In this document: piece by piece, positions 28,976 to 38,321 of the stretch
How the letters are laid out: every line of letters begins with the position of its first letter
Position numbering within the stretch: position 1 is the stretch's first letter
NCBI RefSeq assembly: GCF_027941915.1
Contig: NZ_CP116009.1
Coordinates: 4,154,001 to 4,218,000, forward strand
Origin: Ramlibacter tataouinensis
Lineage (GTDB): Bacteria > Pseudomonadota > Gammaproteobacteria > Burkholderiales > Burkholderiaceae_C
Direction: 5' to 3'
Length of the DNA: 64,000 bases
Position numbers and translations under genes: made by a program
The notes under the pieces: generated by a model
Told to the model about the DNA's origin: nothing
Databases searched by the model: none
The model's input: the letters and a program-made list of their open reading frames with translations, nothing else

Positions 28976-29611
28976 ATGTCCTACATCCTCGACGCCCTGC
29001 GCAAGGCCGACGTCCAACGCGAGCGCAACCGCCTGCCGGGGCTGCAGGCGCAGCCCCATGCCACGCCCGAGCCGGCAAGACCGATCGCTCGGGGCGCCTG
29101 GCTGCTGGCAGGCGCAGCCGCCGTGCTGGGAATCGGCGGGGTTGCCGCCTGGCAATCGCTGCAGGGCGGCCCGGTAACCGATTCCGCGCCGCCGGCTGCG
29201 CCGGCCGTGGCGGTTGCCGCGCCGTCGCCGACCCCGCAGCCGGCACCCGCCGCGCAGATCCTGCCGCCGGCGCCACCGCCGCTGCCCGCACCGGCACCGG
29301 CAGCGGCAGCGGCAGCGGCGAAGGTCCCTGCGGCCCAGCGGCCGCTCGCCGCCGCCTCTTCGTCGGGCGGCGCCGAGGCATCACTCGCGAAGGCAGAACC
29401 GGGGATTTCCTCGACTGTTCCGGCCGGGGCGCCGGCGCTGGCGATCAGCGGCGGCGTCTGGTCGCAGAACCCGGCCCAGCGCATGCTGATCGTCAACGGC
29501 CAGGTGTTCAGCGAGGGCAGCGAACTCGCGCCCGGCGTGCGGCTGCAGGAAGTGAAGCCGCAGCGGGCGGTGCTGGAGTTCCGCGGCCAGCGCTACTCGG
29601 TGCCGTACTGA
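28976..29611 (+). CDS. gspB: General secretion pathway protein GspB
   Basis: A 211-residue membrane protein starting MSYILDALRKADVQRERNR, the invariant N-terminus of GspB/ExeB. One membrane helix lies at about residues 41-61. A long Ala/Pro linker follows, and the C-terminal GspB domain carries GVWSQNPAQRMLIVNGQVF and ends YSVPY. Partner of the ExeA-type ATPase directly upstream. The gene ends two bases before the convergent gene on the other strand. Confidence 0.9.
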   Translation: MSYILDALRKADVQRERNRLPGLQAQPHATPEPARPIARGAWLLAGAAAVLGIGGVAAWQSLQGGPVTDSAPPAAPAVAVAAPSPTPQPAPAAQILPPAPPPLPAPAPAAAAAAAKVPAAQRPLAAASSSGGAEASLAKAEPGISSTVPAGAPALAISGGVWSQNPAQRMLIVNGQVFSEGSELAPGVRLQEVKPQRAVLEFRGQRYSVPY

Positions 29612-29613
29612 AG

Positions 29614-30306
29614 TCAGCGCTCCAGCGGCGGCTGGAACACCGACCAGTGGCCGTCCTTGAACAGGTACAGCGCCGATGACACGCGGCGGCGCGCCGACGC
29701 GGCATAGAGCGCGGTGGCGCTGAAGCGCAGGGTGGCCACGGCTTCGTCGTCGTCGACCGGCGCGTAGAGCAGGCCGCCACGCACCGGAACCGCCGCGACC
29801 ACGCCGCGCGGGTGGCGCGCCTCGAGCGCGCGCCAGAACGGGCGGTCGAGGAAGTAGCTGCTGTTCAGGTCGTCGGCGCGACCCAGCACCTGCATCAGTC
29901 CGCCTTGCCAGGGTTGCACGTCCGGCTCGCCGTAGGTGCGCCGCATGTTCTGCACCGCCAGCTGCACGGCCTGCTCGGGCGCCAGCCGCAGGCGCTGCAG
30001 GTCGTCCGGCGACGCGCTCTGCAACTCGGTGCGGCTGTCGAACACCAGCCGGATGTGCATGTCGCCCACGTAGCGGAACCAGCTCATCTCGAGCTCCACC
30101 TCGCGGCCATCGGGCAGCTCGGCGACCAGCTTGCCGTAGGGCTGCAGCGTCTCCTGCGGCTGGCTGCCACCGTCCGACGGCCGCAGCACGGCCAGCAGGT
30201 TGCCGGCCTCGGTGTCGAAGCCGGACGGCACGGCGGGTTGGGCCTGCGCCCCCAACACCGACAACGCCATCCAGGTGGCGGCCAGCGTGCGCGCGAATCG
30301 AGTCAT
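29614..30306 (-). CDS. Exported protein of unknown function
   Basis: A 230-residue protein with a signal peptide (MTRFARTLAATWMALSVLGAQAQ). No family recognised. The mature chain contains ELEMSWFRYVGDMHIRLVF near residue 72 and LNSSYFLDRPFWRALEARHP near 148. It appears to be a soluble periplasmic protein. It is convergent with gspB with a two-base gap, which suggests the terminator signals overlap the coding ends. Divergent from the bactofilin gene. Confidence 0.7.
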   Translation of the reverse strand: MTRFARTLAATWMALSVLGAQAQPAVPSGFDTEAGNLLAVLRPSDGGSQPQETLQPYGKLVAELPDGREVELEMSWFRYVGDMHIRLVFDSRTELQSASPDDLQRLRLAPEQAVQLAVQNMRRTYGEPDVQPWQGGLMQVLGRADDLNSSYFLDRPFWRALEARHPRGVVAAVPVRGGLLYAPVDDDEAVATLRFSATALYAASARRRVSSALYLFKDGHWSVFQPPLER

Positions 30307-30502
30307 GTCGGGGTGTCTCCTTGCTGCCGAGCATCCTGCTCAGCTGCGGCGCTCGGCGCAATCGCGTTACGAAATGTGTGGTGGACGCGCTGCAGACGCG
30401 TGGCATGTAAACAGTTACCGAACTTGCGTACACAACGATGCGTGTAAGCAAGCCCATCCCTAGCATTCATGGCTCATCCAATCCACCGAGGAGTTCATCG
30501 CG

Positions 30503-31018
30503 ATGGCACTGCAGTCCCCCTTCTTCAACAACAAGCGCGACAACGAAGTGCGCCTTGGCACGCCCAACGCTGCCGCGCTGGCCGCCACCGTCACCGCGCC
30601 CGCTCCCGCTGTCCCCGCCGCCAACAGCGCGGCCTCCGCCGCCGTCGGCGAAGCCAAGCTGACGGTCGGCCCGAACATCAAGCTCAAGGGCGTCGAGATC
30701 ACCGACTGCGACACACTGGTGGTCGAGGGCTCGGTCGAGGCGACGATGGATTCGCGCATGATCCAGATTTCCGAGCGCGGCTCCTTCACGGGCTCGGCCG
30801 AGATCGACGTGGCCGAAATCCGTGGCGCTTTCGACGGCAACCTGACCGTGCGCCAGAAGCTGGTGATCTATTCCACCGGCAAGGTGACCGGCCGCATCCG
30901 CTACGGCAAGGTGGTGATCGAGGAGGGCGGCCAGCTCTCCGGCGAGATCGAGTTCGGCACCAGCGGCGCCAGTGGCGCCAGCGCGGCCGTGCGTCCGCCC
31001 AAGCTGCAAGTGGCCTGA
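30503..31018 (+). CDS. Bactofilin family cytoskeletal protein
   Basis: A 171-residue polymer-forming protein. The central beta-helix of the bactofilin (DUF583) domain spans about residues 48-155 and has the repeating pattern LTVGPNIKLKGVEITDCDTL, VEGSVEA, GSFTGSAEIDVAEIRGAFDG, TGRIRYGKVVIEEGGQLSGE. Flanking tails are Ala-rich and disordered. Bactofilins assemble into filaments that position cell-wall or polar proteins. There is no peptidase gene next to it, unlike the common LmdC-type pairing. The ATG at 30503 follows GAGGAG. Confidence 0.93.
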   Translation: MALQSPFFNNKRDNEVRLGTPNAAALAATVTAPAPAVPAANSAASAAVGEAKLTVGPNIKLKGVEITDCDTLVVEGSVEATMDSRMIQISERGSFTGSAEIDVAEIRGAFDGNLTVRQKLVIYSTGKVTGRIRYGKVVIEEGGQLSGEIEFGTSGASGASAAVRPPKLQVA

Positions 31019-31051
31019 GTTCGAATTAGTCTCCATCTCCATTTCCTGACA

Positions 31052-31079
31052 AAGCGCGGCCGAGGCCGCGCTTTTTTTT
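31052..31079 (+). terminator. Intrinsic terminator after the bactofilin gene
   Basis: AAGCGCGGCC / GGCCGCGCTT arms followed by eight T residues, 33 bases after the bactofilin stop. It separates this gene from the ThDP enzyme downstream. Confidence 0.88.
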
Positions 31080-31143
31080 GTTGCCTGGTGCCTGTGCCGC
31101 GCCGGGCGAGGCCGTCGCCGCCGCCGCTAAGATCGTGCGCAGC

Positions 31144-32847
31144 ATGACGACCGAACCTGCCAGCCGCCTCGCCGGCCACCTCATCGTCGAGTGCCTCGTG
31201 GCACAGGGCGTGACCCACGCTTTCGGCGTGCCGGGCGAGAGCTACCTGGCCGTGCTCGACGGCTTCCATGCGCTGCGCGAGCGCATCCGCTTCATCGTCA
31301 ACCGGCAGGAAGGCGGCGCCGCCTTCATGGCCGAAGCGGCCGGCAAGCTGACCGGCCGCCCCGGCGTGTGCTTCGTGACCCGCGGCCCGGGCGCCACCAA
31401 CGCCTCGATCGGCGTGCACACCGCCTTCCAGGACTCCACGCCGATGGTGCTGTTCGTCGGCGACGTGGCCTCCGACCAGCGCGATCGCGAGGCCTTCCAG
31501 GAAGTGGATTACGCGAGCTTCTTCGGGCCGAGCACCAAGGGCATGGCCAAGCGGGTGGAGCGCATCGACGAGCCCGATCGCATTCCCGAAGCCGTCGCGC
31601 GGGCCTTCGCCACGGCCATGAACGGCCGCCCGGGTCCGGTGGTGCTCGTGCTGCCGGAGGACATGCTCGTGCGGCAGACCTCGGCACAGCCGTTGCCCCG
31701 GGTGGAGCCGGTGCAGGCGGGCTGCGATCCGCTGGCGCTGGAGCGGGTGCGCCCGCTGCTGCTCGCTGCCCGGCGGCCGTTCGTCATCGCCGGCGGCAGC
31801 GGCTGGACGCCGGCCGCGGCGCAGGCGCTGCAGCGCTTTGCCGAGCAGTGGCAGCTGCCGGTCGGCAACGCCTTCCGCTTCCAGGACTGCTTCGACAACC
31901 ACCACCCGCTGTACGCCGGCGATGTCGGCATCGGCATCAACCCGAAGCTGGCCGCCCGGATTCGCGAGAGCGACCTGGTGCTGGCCATCGGGCCGCGCCT
32001 GGGCGAGATGACCACCGGCGGCTACACGCTGCTGCAGCCGCCGCGGCCGGCCCAGAAGCTGGTGCACATCCACGCCGGCGCCGAGGAGCTGAACCGGGTC
32101 TACCAGGCGGACGTGGCGATCAATGCCGGCATGGAAGCGGCCGCGCGGGCCTTGCAGGCCCTGCCGCCGCCGGCGCAAGCGGCCTGGCGCGACTGGACGG
32201 CCGCCGCCCACGCCGATTACGAGGCCAACCTGCTGCCGCAGCCGCTGCCGGGGGACATCGACATGCCGGCCCTCGTGGCGGTGCTGCAGGCGCACTTGCC
32301 GGCCGATGCGGTGCTCACCAACGGGGCCGGCAACTTCGCCAGCTGGGTGCACCGCTTCTATCGCCACCACGGCCTGGCCAAGGGCTTCAAGACGCAGCTG
32401 GCCCCGACCTCGGGCGCCATGGGCTACGGCGTGCCGGCCGCGATCGCCGCCAGCCTGGTCACTGGCCGCACCGCCTTCACGATCGCCGGGGACGGCGACT
32501 TCCTGATGACGGGGCAGGAGCTGGCCACGGCCATGCAGTTCGGCGGCAAGAGCATCGTCGTGCTGCTGAACAACGGCATGTACGGGACGATCCGCATGCA
32601 CCAGGAGCGCGAGTACCCGCGGCACGTGCACGGCACCCAGCTGGACAACCCCGACTTCGCGGCGCTGGCACGCGCTTACGGCTACGCCGGCGTGCGGATC
32701 ACGAGAACGGCGCAGTTCGAGCCCGAGTTCGTGGCGGCGCTGGAGCGGCCGCAAGGCACGCTGATCGAGGTCATGCTCGATCCGGAGGTGATCACCACGC
32801 GCGGCACGCTCAGCGCGATTCGGGAAGCGGCGCTGCAGCGCCGCTGA
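31144..32847 (+). CDS. Thiamine diphosphate enzyme, acetolactate-synthase-like
   Basis: A 567-residue ThDP-dependent enzyme with the acetohydroxyacid synthase layout. The Pyr domain has the catalytic Glu (NRQEGGAAFMAEA near residue 56), followed by a central domain and a PP domain with the GDG...NN cofactor motif (GDGDFLMTGQE to LLNNGMYG). No small regulatory subunit (ilvN) adjoins it and it lacks the FAD-typical motifs I can confirm, so it is probably a catabolic or uncharacterised relative rather than the biosynthetic IlvB. ATG 31144 is preceded by no clear ribosome-binding site. Confidence 0.85.
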   Translation: MTTEPASRLAGHLIVECLVAQGVTHAFGVPGESYLAVLDGFHALRERIRFIVNRQEGGAAFMAEAAGKLTGRPGVCFVTRGPGATNASIGVHTAFQDSTPMVLFVGDVASDQRDREAFQEVDYASFFGPSTKGMAKRVERIDEPDRIPEAVARAFATAMNGRPGPVVLVLPEDMLVRQTSAQPLPRVEPVQAGCDPLALERVRPLLLAARRPFVIAGGSGWTPAAAQALQRFAEQWQLPVGNAFRFQDCFDNHHPLYAGDVGIGINPKLAARIRESDLVLAIGPRLGEMTTGGYTLLQPPRPAQKLVHIHAGAEELNRVYQADVAINAGMEAAARALQALPPPAQAAWRDWTAAAHADYEANLLPQPLPGDIDMPALVAVLQAHLPADAVLTNGAGNFASWVHRFYRHHGLAKGFKTQLAPTSGAMGYGVPAAIAASLVTGRTAFTIAGDGDFLMTGQELATAMQFGGKSIVVLLNNGMYGTIRMHQEREYPRHVHGTQLDNPDFAALARAYGYAGVRITRTAQFEPEFVAALERPQGTLIEVMLDPEVITTRGTLSAIREAALQRR

Positions 32848-32888
32848 GCGGCCGCTGCGGAACGGCGACCGCGCCAAGCGGCGCCATG

Positions 32889-32916
32889 AAAAAGGGCCGC
32901 ATGAAGCGGCCCTTGA
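32889..32916 (-). terminator. Intrinsic terminator of the SWIB protein gene
   Basis: On the minus strand, AAGGGCCGC and GCGGCCCTT arms with a five-base loop are followed by TTTTTC. It lies 24 bases after the minus-strand stop and also lies between two convergent genes. Confidence 0.85.
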
Positions 32917-32937
32917 TGTCAGCGAACGCGGCTCGTC

Positions 32938-33396
32938 TTACTTGACGTGCTTGCCGATCAGGCCGGCCATCTCGAACATCGAGACCTGGGCCTTGCCGAA
33001 GATCTCGCGCAGCTTGGCGTCGGCGTTGACCATGCGCTTGTTGACGGAGTCCTGCAGCTTGTTCTTCTTGATGTAGGCCCACAGCTTGCTGACCACCTCG
33101 GTGCGGGGCATCGGGCTGGTGCCGACCACGGCCGCCAGCTGGGGGCTGGGGGTCAGCGGCTTCATGAAGGCCGCGTTGGGCGTGCGCTTCTTGGCGGGCG
33201 CCTTCTTGGCGACGGCCTTCTTCGCCGGCGCCGCCTTCTTGGCCGGAGCCGCCTTCTTGGCGACGGCCTTCTTGGCCGGTGCCGCCTTCTTGGCCGGAGC
33301 TGCCTTCTTCGCCGGCGCCTTCTTGACCGCAGCCTTCTTCGCCGGGGCCTTCTTGGCGGGGGCCTTCTTCGCCGCCGCTTTCTTCGCAGTTGCCAT
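32938..33396 (-). CDS. Histone H1-like tail fused to a SWIB domain
   Basis: A 152-residue protein. Residues 1-70 are a near-pure Lys/Ala/Pro repeat (units such as PAKKAAPAKKAVAKK), like bacterial H1 homologues that bind DNA by charge. Residues 75-152 form a SWIB/MDM2 domain (FMKPLTPSPQLAAVVG, LWAYIKKNKLQD, KLREIFGK). This architecture occurs in several Burkholderiales and chlamydiae. It probably coats or bridges DNA. The ribosome-binding site GAAGGAA precedes the start, and a terminator follows. Confidence 0.92.
   Translation of the reverse strand: MATAKKAAAKKAPAKKAPAKKAAVKKAPAKKAAPAKKAAPAKKAVAKKAAPAKKAAPAKKAVAKKAPAKKRTPNAAFMKPLTPSPQLAAVVGTSPMPRTEVVSKLWAYIKKNKLQDSVNKRMVNADAKLREIFGKAQVSMFEMAGLIGKHVK
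33178..33390 (-). repeat. Tandem coding repeat (Ala/Lys/Pro units)
   Basis: A degenerate tandem array built on GCCTTCTTGGCCGG-like units on the plus strand encodes the Lys/Ala/Pro tail. Such arrays can vary in copy number between strains by slippage. Units differ slightly, mostly at third codon positions. Confidence 0.75.
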
Positions 33397-33593
33397 GATT
33401 TGATTTCCTTCTAGAAGTGGATCGATCGCCAGCGGCTACGGCTGGCCACCACTGGCAAAGCGGATGCTAATTGAGAAAAAACGCGTTTCCAAGGGGAAAT
33501 CGGCATTTTTCGCTGGGGGCTGTCGCTTTTTTTCAGTGGCGCCCGAGGCGCGTCACCACCGTGCGTGGCCTCGATCCGCCGGGGCGGCTCCGC

Positions 33594-34493
33594 TCAGGCG
33601 TGCTCGCGGTTGCGCCGGCCGCGCACGATCAGCACGACGCCGGCCAGCACCACGGCGCAGGCACCCCATTCGGAGGCACTGACGGCTTCGGCTCCGACCG
33701 TGACGCCCAGCAGCAGTGCGATGACCGGGTTGACGAAGGCATAGCTGGTGGCCAGCGCCGGCGAGGCATGCGCGAGCAGGTACAGGTAGGCGCTGAAGGC
33801 CACGAGCGAGCCGGCAACCACCAGGTAGACCCAGGCCGCGACGGCCAGCGGCTGCGGCGGCCATTGCGGCCGCTCGCCCAATGCCATCGACGCGGCCATG
33901 AGGACCACCCCGCCGCACAGCATCTGGCTGGCGAAACCCGCGGCGCCCGGCGCCGGCGGCAGGCGCGTGGTCGACAGCACCGAACCGAGCGACCAGGCCA
34001 GCGTGGCGGCGCCGATGCTGGCCAGCGCCTGGGGCGAGGCGCCGAAGCTGGCGCCGCGCATCAGCAGCAGCACGCCCGCCAGGCCCACGGCCATCCCCGC
34101 GATTTCGAGCCGGCCGGGCCGCTGGCCGAACAGCAGCCCCCACAGGCCCACCAGCAGCGGCACGACCGCGATGAAGGCGGCGACCAGGCCCGAGCCCACG
34201 TGCTGCTCCGCGCTGGCCGTCAGACCCATGCCCAGGCCCAGCATCAGCGTGCCCACCACGCCGGCATGGGCCCACTGGCGTGCGGTCGGCCAGGCGCCGC
34301 CGCGCAGCGCGACCCAGCCGGCCAGCAGGGCGCCAGCGCACAGGAAACGGGTCCCCATCTGGAAGAAGGGCGGGAAGCTCGCCAGCGCCAGCCGGATCGC
34401 CAGGTAAGTGGAGCCCCACACCAGGTAGCAGGCCAGCAGCGCCGGCAGCAGCAGGCTGCGCGGGCGCGCCAGGGGCAGCGCGGCGGTGTTCAT
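33594..34493 (-). CDS. EamA/DMT family transporter (RhaT-like)
   Basis: A 299-residue protein with about ten membrane helices in two EamA repeats; the first starts LLACYLVWGSTYLAIRLAL near residue 17. It is probably an exporter of amino acids or metabolites. The Met at 34493 begins the conserved N-terminus. It is divergent from an Lrp/AsnC regulator (91 bases between starts), which probably controls it; this pairing often marks amino acid exporters. Confidence 0.87.
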   Translation of the reverse strand: MNTAALPLARPRSLLLPALLACYLVWGSTYLAIRLALASFPPFFQMGTRFLCAGALLAGWVALRGGAWPTARQWAHAGVVGTLMLGLGMGLTASAEQHVGSGLVAAFIAVVPLLVGLWGLLFGQRPGRLEIAGMAVGLAGVLLLMRGASFGASPQALASIGAATLAWSLGSVLSTTRLPPAPGAAGFASQMLCGGVVLMAASMALGERPQWPPQPLAVAAWVYLVVAGSLVAFSAYLYLLAHASPALATSYAFVNPVIALLLGVTVGAEAVSASEWGACAVVLAGVVLIVRGRRNREHA

Positions 34494-34584
34494 GGACGTC
34501 GATCGTAGGGGGCGCGTGCCGGCCTGCACATGCACAATCGAAGCTCGTCATCCATTGCAGCCTTCGAATTGAAGGTTCAAAGCC

Positions 34585-35079
34585 ATGCCCGCCGAATTTT
34601 CCGGAATCGATGCCTACGACGCCCGCATCCTGGCGGAACTGCAGGGCGACGCCCGCATCAGCATGGCCGAGCTGGGCCGGCGCGTGCACCTGAGCCAGCC
34701 GGCAGTGACCGAGCGGGTGCGCAAGCTGGAGCTGCAGGGCGTGATCAAGGGCTATCGCGCCGTGGTCGATCTGCAGCGACTGGGCTACGGCATCCGGGCG
34801 CTGGTGCGGATCGGGCGGGTGGAGTACGCGCGGGTGGTGAAGCTGATCGAGCAGACGCCGGAGGTGATCAATGCCTTCAACGTCACCGGCGAGGACAGCT
34901 GGATCCTGGAGATCGCGGTCATCGACGTCGAGCACCTGGACGCCGTCGTCACGCGCTTCTGCCTTCTGGGCGAAACCTCGACCTCCATCGTGCTGAACAT
35001 GCCGCGCGAGAACGCGCCGGTGCGGCCGGCCCGGCGCGAGGACATCAAGCCGGCGATCCGGAAGGTGACGGGGCGATGA
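34585..35079 (+). CDS. Lrp/AsnC family transcriptional regulator
   Basis: A 164-residue regulator. The N-terminal helix-turn-helix reads ISMAELGRRVHLSQPAVTERVRKLE (residues 24-48). The C-terminal RAM/AsnC ligand domain begins near residue 70 and contains VINAFNVTGEDSWILEIAV. It binds an amino acid to switch DNA binding. It is flanked by two EamA carriers: divergent from one and convergent with the other. The likely target is the divergent one. Confidence 0.92.
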   Translation: MPAEFSGIDAYDARILAELQGDARISMAELGRRVHLSQPAVTERVRKLELQGVIKGYRAVVDLQRLGYGIRALVRIGRVEYARVVKLIEQTPEVINAFNVTGEDSWILEIAVIDVEHLDAVVTRFCLLGETSTSIVLNMPRENAPVRPARREDIKPAIRKVTGR

Positions 35080-35097
35080 GCCGGCGCGGCGGCCCGT

Positions 35098-36003
35098 TCA
35101 GCGGCCGGCGCCCGGCCCGAAAGGCAGCGTGGCCAGCAGCACCCCGGCCAGCGCCAGCGCGAAGGCCGTGGCCTGCAACGTGCCGAAGGGCTCGCCCAGG
35201 GCCAGCACGCCGACCGCCGCCGCCGACACCGGCAGCATCACGGTGAACACGCCGCCCTGCGAAGCAGGCAGCGAACGCAGCCCCGTCATCCACAGCCACA
35301 CGCTCCAGATGCTGGCCGCCAGCGAATAGAACAGCAGCAGCCCCCAGGTGCCCGGCCCGGGCGCGCCGAAGTCGAATTGCCAGGCCTGGTACAGGCCGAG
35401 CGGCGTCATCAGGGCCAGGCCCCACAGGTTCACGATCGAGGTGATGCGGCGCGGCCCGACCGTGCCGGTGAGCTTCTTGCCGATCACCGCGTACGAGGCT
35501 TCGCACAGCACGGCACCGAACACCAGCAGGTTGCCCAGCCCGGAGCTCGCGCCGCCGCCGGCGCCGTTGCGTGCGAGCGCCAGCAGGCCGATGCCGGCTG
35601 CGGCGCAAGCCACCGCGCTCCACACGCGCAGGGGCACGCGCTCGCGCAGGAAGGCCCAGCTCAGGATGGCGACGACAGCCGGGATGGCCGCCATGATCAC
35701 CCCGGCCGACACCGCGCTGGTCATGCTGACCCCGTACAGCATCAGGATCGAGAACAGGAAGTTGCCCAGCAGCGACTCGAGGAACAGGAGCCGGCGCACC
35801 TGCGGCGTGAGTGCCGGCTCGTTGGCCGGCCGCCGCAGCCAGTGCGGCATGGCCAGGGCGGCGATGGCGAAGCGCAGCCAGGCCAGCAGGAACACCGGGA
35901 TGGCCGCGACCAGCGGCTTGGACAGCGCCACGTAGCTGCCCACCAGCGACATGCTGAGGGCGAGGCAGGCAAAGGCCAGAAACCGGGAAGGGCGGGTCGG
36001 CAC
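35098..36003 (-). CDS. EamA/DMT family transporter
   Basis: About 301 residues with ten predicted membrane helices in two EamA domains. Landmarks are SLVGSYVALSKPLVAAIPVF near residue 20, ESLLGNFLFSILMLYGVSMT, and SQGGVFTVMLPVSAAAVGVL in the second repeat. It differs clearly from the EamA gene at 33.6 kb, so it is not a recent duplicate. The frame is open far upstream, but only from GTG 36003 is there plausible protein. Substrate unknown. Confidence 0.8.
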   Translation of the reverse strand: MPTRPSRFLAFACLALSMSLVGSYVALSKPLVAAIPVFLLAWLRFAIAALAMPHWLRRPANEPALTPQVRRLLFLESLLGNFLFSILMLYGVSMTSAVSAGVIMAAIPAVVAILSWAFLRERVPLRVWSAVACAAAGIGLLALARNGAGGGASSGLGNLLVFGAVLCEASYAVIGKKLTGTVGPRRITSIVNLWGLALMTPLGLYQAWQFDFGAPGPGTWGLLLFYSLAASIWSVWLWMTGLRSLPASQGGVFTVMLPVSAAAVGVLALGEPFGTLQATAFALALAGVLLATLPFGPGAGR

Positions 36004-36211
36004 GGTGGGCGAAAAGCGCGCATCTTGCCTGAGCCGGTGCCAGCCGCCCGCCACGGCATTTGACGGCCCGCAAGGTCCTCGCCATCGGGCGAAAGCGTGG
36101 GTGCGGGGGACTTGCCTGGCCAGCCGAGAACGTGCGCCACCCCGTGAGCCCGTTCCTCGCGCAAAGCCATTTCTTAATGCGGAAATCTCCTTTGTTGCGT
36201 CGCGGCAAATT

Positions 36212-36226
36212 TTCCCAATATGGGAA
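36212..36226. promoter_or_regulatory. Palindrome TTCCC-N5-GGGAA upstream of aceA
   Basis: A perfect 5-bp inverted repeat around AATAT in an AT-rich part of the 390-base gap between the EamA gene and aceA. It may be an operator or activator site for either gene. The rest of 36004-36260 shows no gene. Confidence 0.35.
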
Positions 36227-36269
36227 GTGGATTGCCACCATGCGGAATGTCGCAATCAAGTTATTGAAT

Positions 36270-36299
36270 TTGAACGAAAAAATTATTGTCTTCTATAAG
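36270..36299 (+). promoter_or_regulatory. Probable aceA promoter
   Basis: TTGAAC (36270-36275) and TATAAG (36294-36299), 18 bases apart, resemble sigma-70 -35 and -10 boxes. They lie about 95 bases before the aceA ATG. The -10 box is inside the first palindromic site described next. Confidence 0.5.
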
Positions 36300-36301
36300 A
36301 C
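36288..36301. promoter_or_regulatory. Palindromic operator candidate 1 (aceA)
   Basis: GTCTTCTATAAGAC is a perfect inverted repeat of GTCTT/AAGAC around a 4-base spacer. It covers the predicted -10 box. A second site with identical arms lies exactly 30 bp downstream. A dimeric regulator bound here would block RNA polymerase. Confidence 0.6.
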
Positions 36302-36317
36302 AGAAGAGATGCCCAAG

Positions 36318-36331
36318 GTCTTCTACAAGAC
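36318..36331. promoter_or_regulatory. Palindromic operator candidate 2 (aceA)
   Basis: GTCTTCTACAAGAC has the same GTCTT/AAGAC arms as site 1 and differs at one spacer base. The 30-bp spacing is about three helical turns, placing both sites on one DNA face. Confidence 0.6.
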
Positions 36332-36393
36332 CTAAAGTGCTTGCCAGGGCGAAGCACTCGCCACCGCACTTGCAACCACCACGGAGAAAGACC

Positions 36394-37719
<1,326 letters not shown>

Positions 37720-37989
37720 TCCGCCCGCGGCGGCCGCAAGGCCCGGAGGCTCGCCGGCCTTCCGGCTGTGGCCGTCCCAGCCGCGGCCGGAGTACCACTC
37801 GATCCAGCGGCGGCCCGGGCCGGGGCGCGGAGATCGTCCTGGTGCTGCCGATCGCCGGCCAAGGTCCGGGGCGGCAGTCTTCGGCCGAGGCCTCCGCCCC
37901 GTCCGCGGGCGGCTGACCTGCGGGCTGTACCTCTTGCGCTGCGGCCGTTCGCCGCTAGAGTGGCGCCAACACAGGCAGGCGGAGGGCGC

Positions 37990-38184
37990 ATGACCGACGA
38001 CAACGAGAAGACGGGCGTGTTCGACGCGCGCCTCCTGAACCAGCAGCGCTGCCCCGAATGCGGCGGCGCGGGCGTGCTTCACGTCGAGAGCGAGAACATC
38101 AACGAGCACTTCGAAGTGGAGAGGCAGGTCGTCATCGCCCCCTGCGCCCGCTGCAACGGCTCGGGCATCACCCCGGCAGGGTAG
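37990..38184 (+). CDS. Small zinc-ribbon (DnaJ-type CxxCxGxG) protein
   Basis: A 64-residue protein with CPECGGAG near residue 21 and CARCNGSG near residue 53. These two CxxCxGxG-type knuckles, as in the DnaJ zinc finger, should bind one zinc. The remainder is acidic and polar (HVESENINEHFEVERQ). No J-domain is present. ATG 37990 follows GGAGGG. The 270-base gap from aceA to this start shows no gene. Function unknown; it may be a minimal chaperone-like or metal protein. Confidence 0.7.
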   Translation: MTDDNEKTGVFDARLLNQQRCPECGGAGVLHVESENINEHFEVERQVVIAPCARCNGSGITPAG

Positions 38185-38233
38185 AATCGGGGCTTCCTCC
38201 ACCAGTCAAGAAACGGGAAAGGCAGCTTCGGTT

Positions 38234-38272
38234 ATGACACCGCGAACTACCCCGCACGGAACGGCCCGCTAG
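38234..38272 (+). CDS. Threonine-rich leader peptide of thrS
   Basis: A 12-codon ORF, MTPRTTPHGTAR then TAG, with four Thr codons (ACA, ACT, ACC, ACG), i.e. a third of the peptide. A GGGAAAGG sequence at 38215-38222 could serve as its ribosome-binding site (11-base spacing, weak). It lies 120 bases upstream of thrS and is followed by an intrinsic terminator. This is the layout of classic attenuation: stalling at Thr codons when charged tRNA-Thr is scarce would favour read-through into thrS. It is a prediction from sequence layout only. Confidence 0.65.
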   Translation: MTPRTTPHGTAR

Positions 38273-38287
38273 CGGCCGGGTAGTCGC
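38242..38287 (+). promoter_or_regulatory. Competing leader helix of the thrS attenuator
   Basis: GCGA-A-CTACCC (38242-38252) pairs with GGGTAGTCGC (38278-38287): ten base pairs with one bulged A. The left arm includes the tandem Thr codons (38246-38251). A ribosome stalled there would open this helix and free 38271-38289. The freed strand contains GCGGCC and CGCGC, which can pair with arms of the terminator (GGCCGC at 38334-38339, GCGCG at 38323-38327), a possible antiterminator. Confidence 0.5.
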
Positions 38288-38321
38288 GCACGCACTGAAC
38301 GCATTCCCGATGTCCAGCAAG

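Noticed and set aside
25977-29384. Long minus-strand frame opposite the MFS and ExeA genes
   Set aside because: Mirror of well-supported genes on the plus strand; composition is Arg/Gln/His/Ala-rich with no domain.
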